This document shows, in pieces, positions 56,443 through 64,000 of a stretch of 64,000 bases of DNA. Below the pieces are notes generated by a model. It did no database searches. It worked only from the letters and a program-made list of their open reading frames with translations, and was not told where the DNA came from. Positions within the stretch are counted from its first letter, which is position 1. The number at the start of each line of letters is the position of its first letter. Origin of the DNA: Ehretia macrophylla (lineage: Eukaryota > Streptophyta > Magnoliopsida > Boraginales > Ehretiaceae); contig CM075772.1 in assembly GCA_037974665.1 (NCBI GenBank), positions 38,475,052-38,539,051 on the forward strand. The letters are read 5' to 3'. The position numbers were made by a program, and so were the translations under genes.

Positions 56443-59400
56443 ATGGCGACATCAAGTGTAGCATTCCCATTTCCAAGGCTCTCCAACAACAACTATAGAA
56501 GGTGGAGCATCCAAATGAAGACATATCTTGGCGACCAAGATATATGGGATATTGTTGAAGAAGGTTATAAGGTTCCCGAAGATGAGGCCACTCTTAGTCA
56601 AGCACAAAAGAAGGCTTTGAAAGAGTCTAAGATGAAAGATCAAAAGGCTCTTTCAATCATCCAACAAGCCGTGGATGATGCCACATTTGAGAAGATTGCC
56701 CAAGCTTCAACAGCTAAGAAAGCATGGGAGATTCTTGAGAAAGCATACCAAGGAGTTGATAAGGTAATAAAGGTCCGTCTTCAAGCTGTTAGAGTTGAGT
56801 TCGAAAATTTATAAATGAAAGAATCCGAGTCAATCTCCGATTATGTTTCAAGAGTTCAATCCAAAGTTAATCAACTACAAACAAATGGTGAAAGCATGGG
56901 TGATGTTCGGGTCATTGAAAAAATTCTCCGATCATTAGATTCAAAATTTGACCATATAGTAGTAGCAATTGAAGAATCTAATGATCTAGAGAAAATGACC
57001 ATTGATGAACTCACCGGTAAGCTTCAAGTACATGAAGAGAAGATCAACAGAAGGAATAAGGAATCACTAGACCAAGTCTTACAAGCCAAACTCAACCTTA
57101 ATTGAGGAGATCGAGACCTTGGCTATGGAAGAAGCCAAAGAGGACGAGGATGTGGACAAGGACAAGGACGTGGACGTGGACGTGGACGCAGTCGTGGTCG
57201 TGGCTGAGGAAGAGGAGGATACAACATGTCCTACAACGAGAAGGAGGATAACAATAGATCATCAAGTAGATATAGAAGAGGAGGTGCTCAAAGACCAAGG
57301 TATGAAAAGTCTGAAGTTGAATGTTACAATTGCCACAAATTCGGTCATTATGCGTCAGAATGCCGAAGTTCAACCAAGAATGTAGATGATAGATCTAATT
57401 ATGTCGAGCAAAAGAATGATGAGGTAGATTCCACTCTTTTGCTCGCATACAAGGGATACGGAGATGGAGAACAACATACATGGTACCACGACACAGGTGC
57501 AAGCAATCACATGTGCGGTAACAAGAACATGTTTGTCGAGCTTGATGAATCGGTGAATGGAAATGTCACGTTTGGAGACCTATCTAAGACTCTGGTAATG
57601 GGCAAAGGTAAAATACTCATCCGCCTAAAAGATGGTAGACACCAATTTATCTCCAATGTATACTACGTGCCTAACATGAAGGCTAATATCTTGAGCATGG
57701 GCCAACTCTTTGAAAAAGGCTATGATATCCATATGAAAAATCATAGTCTCTTCCTAAGAGATCTTAGAGGAAACTTAATTGCCCAAGTGCCCATGACCAA
57801 CAATAGAATGTTTCTATTGAACATTCAAAATGATAGCCTCAAATGTTTGAAAGCATGCTTGGAAGACATTTCTTGGCTATGGTACTTGAGGTTGGGCCAT
57901 CTCAATTTTGGAGGACTAAAGCTGTTATCAAAGAAGCATATGGTCAAAGGGCTACCTTTCATCGATCACCCTGATCAACTATGTGAAGGATGTCTACTTG
58001 GAAAGCAATTTCGAAAAAGCTTCCCACAAGAAGCATCATCAAGAACAAGGAGGCCATTGGAGTTAGTTCACACCGATGTGTGCGGCCCAATTAACCCATC
58101 ATCTTTTGGCAAAAACAGGTATTTCCTTTTCTTCATTGATGATTTTAACAGAAAGACATGGGTGTATCTCCAAAGAGACAAATCACAGGTCTTCAATGCC
58201 ATCAAGAAATTCAAGACTCTTGTGGAGAAACAAAGTGGATATACAATAAAGGCGATGAGATCCGACAGAGGAGGAGAATTCAACTCACAAGAGTTCAAGG
58301 CATATTGTGAAGAAAATGGAATCAAACGTCCACTCACTCTTCCTTACTCACCACAACAAAATGGAGTCGCAGAGAGGAAGCACAGCTCCATCCTCGACAT
58401 GGCAAAAAGTATGCTAAAGAGTAACATGCTGCCAAAGGAATTCTGGGCTGAAGCTGTGGATTATGTAGTGTATCTATCAAATCATTCTCCCACAAGGAGC
58501 GTATGGAACAAAACACCCCAAGAAGCATGCAGCGGGCATACGCCAAGTGTTGCACACCTACGAGTATTTGGAAGCATAGCCTATGTACATGTTCCAGACC
58601 AAAGAAGAACAAAGCTCGATGATAAGAGCGAGAAGTATATTCTCATCGGCTATGATCAAAACTCAAAAGGATACAAGTTATACAATCCAAGTACAAGGAA
58701 GTCCACTGTGAGCAGAGACGTGGAGTTTGATGAGAAGAGATCGTGGGATTGGAGTAAAGAAGAAAATGAGCAGTACCAGTTCTTTCTAATGCACGAAGAA
58801 GAACCACTAAGAATTGAAGAAACAACCAATCATGAGACCCCGCCTTCATCACTAATAACACCACAAGAAGCAACATCATCATCAACAGAGAGCTCGGATG
58901 AAAGGCCTCACCGAATAAAGACTTTACAAGAAATTTATGAGGTAACAGAGAATCAAAATGACTTCACTCTATTCTGTTTGTTTGCTGATTGCGAGCCCCT
59001 CAACTATGAAGAAGCAGCAAAAAGCAAAGAATGGAGAAAAGCTATAGATGAGGAAATTAAAGCAATAGAGAAGAATGAAACGTGGGAGCTGGCAACCTTA
59101 CCAAAAAGGACACAAGGCAATCGGAGTCAAGTGGGTCTACAAAGTTAAGAAGAACGCCAAATGAGAAGTTGAAAGATACAAAGCAAGATTGGTGGCCAAA
59201 GGATACAAGCAGAGAGCTGGTATTGACTATGATGAAGTCTTCGCTCCTGTTGCTCGACTAGAAACAATAAGATTGCTGATTTCATTAGCAGCTCAGAAGA
59301 AGTGGAAGATCTATCAGATGGATGTTAAATCAGCATTCCTTAATGGATTTTTCAAAAAAGAAGTATACCTTGAGCAACCTGAAGGCTACATCGTTTGAGG

Positions 59401-60547
59401 CCATGAAGACAAAGTCTTGAAGTTAAAAAAGGCTTTGTATGGGTTGAAGCAAGCTCCTCGGGCATGGAACACCAGAATTGACAAGTATTTCGAAGATAAT
59501 AATTTCAAGAAATGTCCTCACGAGCACGCACTATACACAAAGGTGAATGAAAAATGAGATATTATGATTGTCTGTCTATACGTGGATGACTTGATCTTCA
59601 CTGGAAGCAATCCAAATATGTTCGAAGACTTCAAGAAGGCAATGGCATGAGAATTCGAAATGACGGACATCGGGCTTATGGCATACTATCTCGGAATTGA
59701 AGTGAAGCAAAGGGATGATGGCATCTTTATATCCCAAGAAAGATATGCAAAGGAAATTCTCAAGAAGTTCAATATGGACAACTTCAAGCCAATAAGTACC
59801 CCAGTAGAATGTGGAGTAAAACTATCAAGATATGATGAAACTGAGAAGGCGGATCCAACATTGAACAAGACGCTGGTCGGGATCCTCCGATATTTGACAT
59901 GCTCAAGCCCGGACATCCTATTTGGAATAAGACTCATCAACAGGTTCATGGAGACTCTAACAACTCATCACTTCAAGGTTGCAAAAAGAATCATTCGATA
60001 CATAAAAAGGCACTATTGATTACGGTATCTTCTATCCCTCTACAAGCAACTTCAAGCTAGTGGGATACAGTGATAGTGATTGGGCTGGAGACATGGATGA
60101 TCGAAAAGTACAATAGGGTTCGTGTTCTACTTTGGAGACACAACATTCACATGGACTTCCAAGAAGCAACCAATAGTCACATTATCGACATGTGAAGCTG
60201 AGTATGTAGCCGCTACTGCAACTGTGTGTCATGCGCTATGGCGACATAATTTGCTTAAGAAGCTCAACATTTCTCAAGATGAAACAACAGAAAGATGCGT
60301 GGACAACAAATCAGCAAGTGCGTTGGCCAAGAATCCTGTGTTCCATGATAGAAGCAAGCACATTGATACCAGATATCACTTCATTAGAGAATGTGTGACA
60401 AAGAAGGATGTCCAGATAAAGTACGTGAAGTCGCAAGACCAGGTAGCAGATATCTTCACCAAGCCTCTCTCAACTGAAGTTTTTCTCAAGCTGAGATCTT
60501 GCCTTGGAATGACAAATTCAAGTTTAAGAGGGGGTGTTGGAAAGTAA
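56443..60547 (+). pseudogene. Copia gag-pol polyprotein, disrupted
   Basis: From ATG 56443 one frame runs through the gag (UBN2-type) region, a CCHC knuckle ([14 protein letters not shown], near 57330), protease DTGAS (near 57490), the GAG-pre-integrase HCCH region, and integrase with HTDVCGP, SDRGGEF and NGVAERKH (the DDE triad). It has stops at TAA 56812-56814, TGA 57103-57105 and TGA 57205-57207. An extra A near 59104 shifts frame. Reverse transcriptase (YVDD 59579-59590) then has TGA at 59162, 59396, 59555 and 59648. RNase H is broken by an extra G near 60009, a lost A near 60105 and a TAG near 60115. It ends at 60547 inside the LTR. Most stops are TGA where relatives would have Arg or Gly. 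Confidence 0.93.
60524..60534 (+). promoter_or_regulatory. Polypurine tract
   Basis: TTAAGAGGGGG directly before the 3' LTR; primes plus-strand synthesis. Identical at 1442-1452 in the left copy. Confidence 0.85.
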
Positions 60548-61020
60548 ACTTGAATTTGGGCTAAGGTAAATTTGAGCTAAGGATTGGACATCAAGTATTC
60601 GGGCTAAGTATCAACACTGAAGCATTTGGGCTAGCTAAAATATTTACTCATATGGCCCAAAAGAATAAGAGCATTGCCCAATTATAAGCCCAAGCCCTAT
60701 ATCTAGAGAAATCTTGAAGTTGAGATATTTTCTAGGAAGTATGTAAAGAGAAATATTTTATTTGACTAGCTAGAAAGATCTAGGAATATTATCTAGCATA
60801 TTCTAAGAATCTTCAAAATATCTTGTGTGTAGAATGCTCCTTAAACACCTATAAATAGGGGGCAACTTTAAGCATTTGTAACCCAAAAAAAAAAAAGCCA
60901 AAGTTATAATATACTCTTCAATACAAGTTCTCTCGTTCCTCTAAAATTCTTCTCTTCCACTTCCTAAATATTTTCTACATAAGTTCTAGTTCTCTAAATT
61001 AGTCTAGGCCTCTCACAACA
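60535..61020 (+). repeat. Copia 3' LTR
   Basis: 486 bases, TGTTGG...CACAACA, TATAAAT at 60850-60856. It carries about nine private differences against both the 5' LTR and the left copy's 3' LTR, clustered between 60900 and 61015. Confidence 0.95.
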
Positions 61021-62338
61021 TATATAAGATTCTATAAGTTGATTTATAAAAATAAATAAAAAAAAGAAGAAGAAACATAACTAAGATTCAAACTTTTCCC
61101 ATTCCAACAACACAAAATCACCAACCCTTTTCACTTCACAGTAGAAAAATGCTGAAAAAAATCAATCTAACAAATAAACATGTACAACTATAAGGACATA
61201 AACGAAGCATGTAAATGTACATTTATAAACATATGAACATATTAAAAATCCAGAATGTATAAAAAGAAGTGAATTTGAAGGCATTGGGATTACCAAGGGA
61301 AGCAACAAGTAATCAGAAAGCCATTGAATTAGGATGGGTTTTGGACGATCTGAGAGATTCTAGAGAGATAGAGAAGTGGTGGCAAGAACCCTTGCAGGGT
61401 CTGGTAAATCTTTGGATTGTGTTGCGTTTTGAAGAACTGAGCTTTGAAGAAAAATAATGATCGTTGTTGCTGCCTATGGTTACGCCGGTCGATGCGATGG
61501 TGACGGTGGTAGTGATGGGAGTTGAAGAAGAAGAAGAAAAGAGAGTTGGTGGAAGCTCAATGACAATAAAGAGAGAGAGTTTTACAAGTTGAAGAAAGAG
61601 TGAAAATGAAGAAAAAGAAATGAAAAGACAGTGTCAGTACCTTTGGAAGATGGTAGAAGAAAATGTATGAAAAGGCTATAATAGTCCTAGTAATACATTT
61701 TGAACATTTCTGTAAAAGGGTTAAAAGGTAATTTTATGATCAGATATTTATTGTTAGATTCCACTAAAAGGCATTATGGTCCTAGAATAAAATGTACAAA
61801 ATTATTTCCACATGATACAAGCAATTTACAGTAATAATGACTTACAAACATGTCAGCTTGGACAATTTTGTCCAACGATATTATGGTCATAATATATAAA
61901 ATGTACACAATGCTTAGCACATAATACAATACCTTTATGCATTGGATGAGCTACAAATATGCTTGTATGGACACTTTTAACCCTGGATTTTCTTTTAGTA
62001 TATAGTAAAGATAAAGATATATTTATTTATTAATTTATAATCGGGTTTCGAGTTTCGGTTTTTTTTAATATTAAAAACCAAAACCTATCGGTTTATCCGT
62101 CGGTTATCACTTATAAAATCCAAAACCTCATAGATTCTCCATCGATTTTTGTTATTGGTTTTTTATCGGGCGGATACCCGTCGATTTCGGGTAAAATGGT
62201 TACCCGTTGCCATCCCTAGAAATAACCGAGTTGCACACTGGAAGAGAAACAACCAAGTTGCAATACTACACCTAAGTTTAAATTGGGAGCACTACTGTTT
62301 TAACGGTCTAAGAGTTTGACGCGACTACATCATTATAT

Positions 62339-63414
62339 ATTATAAGAGAACAACCATTTTGTCATGTGTCGCGTTATGAGCATCTGCATATATTTTTTAC
62401 AAAAAGTCAAAAAATCATATTATCTTTTACAAAAATTAAATATCATATTATTATATGCAAATATAATACAAAATTAATAACCAATTCATTCCAAACTATG
62501 ACTTCAAGTATATATTTTTGTCATGGGAATGTGTTGAAAAAAGTTAATAACCTATTAAATATATGAGACTTAAAAAATTAAAATTTGTTCATTTAGTTAC
62601 AAAATATGGTTTAATGGTCATAACACTTGTGATTAATCTTATAAAATGTATATAATTTACTTTGAATTAATAAGACAAATATAATTTGAATTAAACAACT
62701 TTTTTAAGTATTAAATTATTTACAATTTCAAATTCATAGAGAATAGTATGATACATATAATACTCTTAATGTATTTCAAACTAAGAAATATGTTTGCGAA
62801 GTGAAAACTATAACAAATCTATGTTAGTTTTGACGAATTACAAACCTACCAATGATTTTTAATATATATATACACACACACACATGTTAGGCATGGTCAA
62901 ATAAGAAATTTTAGTATAATGTAGAGCATTGTTGCATCTTCTATTAAGAAGCATATGCATGGTAAGATTGACCATTGAATTCGTGAATTCCTAGTGATAA
63001 AAAATGGATTTATAAGCAGGTTATATGAGCAAGGAGTAAGAATGATGTCAAACTAGGAAGAGATGACGTGAAGAAGATATATCCATGTATCTTTTGGAAC
63101 GCCTGATCCATGTAAAATAGTGGTTACTATTCCATTTTTAAAAAATAGGTGTTTATATTTATTTATTAATTGTTTATTTATTCTTTTGAAATGATATAGC
63201 AAAGTGGCTATATAGTATAATTTCTCAATAATGTGATTAAAAAATTAAATGAATTGATTTTATATTTCATATTTTTAGAGCATTTACATCTATATAGTAT
63301 AATTTCTCAATAATGTGATTAAAAAATTAAATGAATTGATTTTATATTTCATATTTTTAGAACGTTTACATTACACCCGTACGACAACCGTGCATCGTAC
63401 AGGTATAAAATTAG
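62339..63414 (+). mobile_element. Non-autonomous Helitron-like element (right copy)
   Basis: Equivalent of 3250-4243. Terminal hairpin at 63375-63404 and TTAG at 63411-63414. It contains the 82-base tandem duplication absent from the left copy. Confidence 0.55.
63208..63371 (+). repeat. 82-base tandem duplication (right copy only)
   Basis: Units 63208-63289 and 63290-63371 start 'ctatatagtataatttctc' and end 'tttacat'. The left copy has one unit. It separates the two segmental copies as distinct alleles or loci. Confidence 0.92.
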
Positions 63415-64000
63415 TTCTATTAAAGATTTCACCACACAAATCTTTGAAAACTTCAATTAAGATTAAAATGTACATTTGAAGCAAAATAATCAAACCAAAG
63501 CGACACGTCCAAGTGTTAAACGACAAATAGAAAAGGCAATGCCAGTTAACTCATATGGTTCAACCACTTCAAACATTAATAAACCAAAAATCTCATGTTC
63601 CCACCACCTATTCCTAATGCATGTCCCAAACCCACTTTTACACTATCATATCGAAATATTCACCATGTAGAATAGAAATATAATTCCAGGGTCTTTGGTA
63701 GAGATTGCATTTTAAATGATTCATAGAACCAAAAAGATTACAATTATGATAATAAAAAAAAGAATTATGAATGAAAGACAGTAAATATAGTTTACAGTGA
63801 ACACAACAATTCACAAAGTCAAGAGAGAGGATGTACCTCTTAACCAAAAAAAAAAAGAGAATGTACCTTGATCGCTAAGAATTCAGGTTGTTACTAGTGG
63901 ACTGCTTAGATTTCTTTCTTCCCTTTCAGACCCTGTCTCTTTCTTTCCCTTTTTTTCTTCTCTAGATCACTTCTAATAATGTTATTAATAATATTAAAAA
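63415..64000. other. Flank shared with 4244-4829, no gene seen
   Basis: Single-copy-looking AT-rich sequence with short random open frames on both strands. No feature beyond the segmental duplication. Confidence 0.5.

Larger units (their letters stand above)
55939..61020 (+). mobile_element. Full-length Ty1/copia LTR retrotransposon, degenerate
   Basis: 5082 bases bounded by LTRs, with 5-base target duplications TATAT at 55934-55938 and 61021-61025. Order: 5' LTR, tRNA-Met-type primer site, gag, protease, integrase, reverse transcriptase, RNase H, polypurine tract, 3' LTR. Integrase before reverse transcriptase places it in Ty1/copia. The LTRs differ at roughly 20 of 480 positions by eye, so the insertion is not recent. 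At least seven stops and three frameshifts make it non-autonomous. Confidence 0.95.
55589..62218. mobile_element. hAT-like element interrupted by the copia retrotransposon
   Basis: Left end TAGGAATGGCAGCGGTT and right end (reverse complement) TAGGGATGGCAACGGGT are TIRs, flanked by 8-base GAAACAAC (55581-55588) and GAAATAAC (62219-62226). Removing the copia and one TSD leaves about 1.54 kb. Subterminal regions on both sides carry AACCG/CGGTT words. An unknown 62-codon frame (61269-61457) lies inside. No transposase. Confidence 0.75.
59083..64000 (+). repeat. Right copy of the segmental duplication
   Basis: Direct copy of 1-4829 (offset 59082 in pol, 59089 after the LTR, 59171 after the 82-base gain). 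The duplication continues beyond the window. Confidence 0.93.

Overview
This window is plant nuclear DNA, most likely from a eudicot. It is AT-rich, has intron-split receptor-like-kinase genes with GT-AG junctions, and is crowded with plant transposable elements: Ty1/copia, TRIM, hAT, PIF/Harbinger, Emigrant-like, Helitron and a possible Ty3/gypsy remnant. Species cannot be fixed from sequence alone. No rRNA or tRNA gene and no prokaryotic feature was seen.

Layout. (1) 1-4829 repeats at 59083-64000 as a direct copy about 59.1 kb away. Both copies hold a copia retrotransposon nested in a hAT-like element, then a Helitron-like element. Only the right copy shows the whole copia (55939-61020, TSD TATAT). 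(2) 4.8-12.5 kb is gene-poor repeat remnants. (3) 12.5-15.9 kb holds a tandemly duplicated segment carrying the first exon of a kinase family, broken by a 1.5-kb Harbinger-type element whose empty site survives in the neighbouring copy, followed by an Emigrant-like MITE. (4) 16.1-19.1 kb (minus) and 31.3-36.2 kb (plus) are two divergent five-coding-exon pseudokinase genes, paralogous through their promoters and 5' UTR introns. (5) Between them lie a long near-perfect hairpin (19.8-20.3 kb), a TIR-bounded ATT microsatellite block, a palindromic inverted duplication of a kinase exon (25.6-26.2 kb), a broken gene resembling proton pump interactor 1 (26.7-27.5 kb) and a tandem TRIM array (28.3-29.7 kb). 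(6) 41.9-44.7 kb (minus) is a third kinase-like gene of another subfamily. It has an open frame and an unusual catalytic loop, but its expected start codon is changed. (7) 44.9-53.6 kb holds Helitron insertions, one with a decayed helicase tail, degenerate minisatellites and an isolated 2-Cys peroxiredoxin exon.

The only gene models that look intact over their coding exons are the two pseudokinases and, apart from its start, the kinase at 42-44.7 kb. Together with the palindromic kinase-exon duplication they suggest a small receptor-like kinase/pseudokinase cluster reshaped by transposons, with one locus that could give double-stranded RNA matching the kinase. That regulatory link is inference. 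All comparisons were made by eye.
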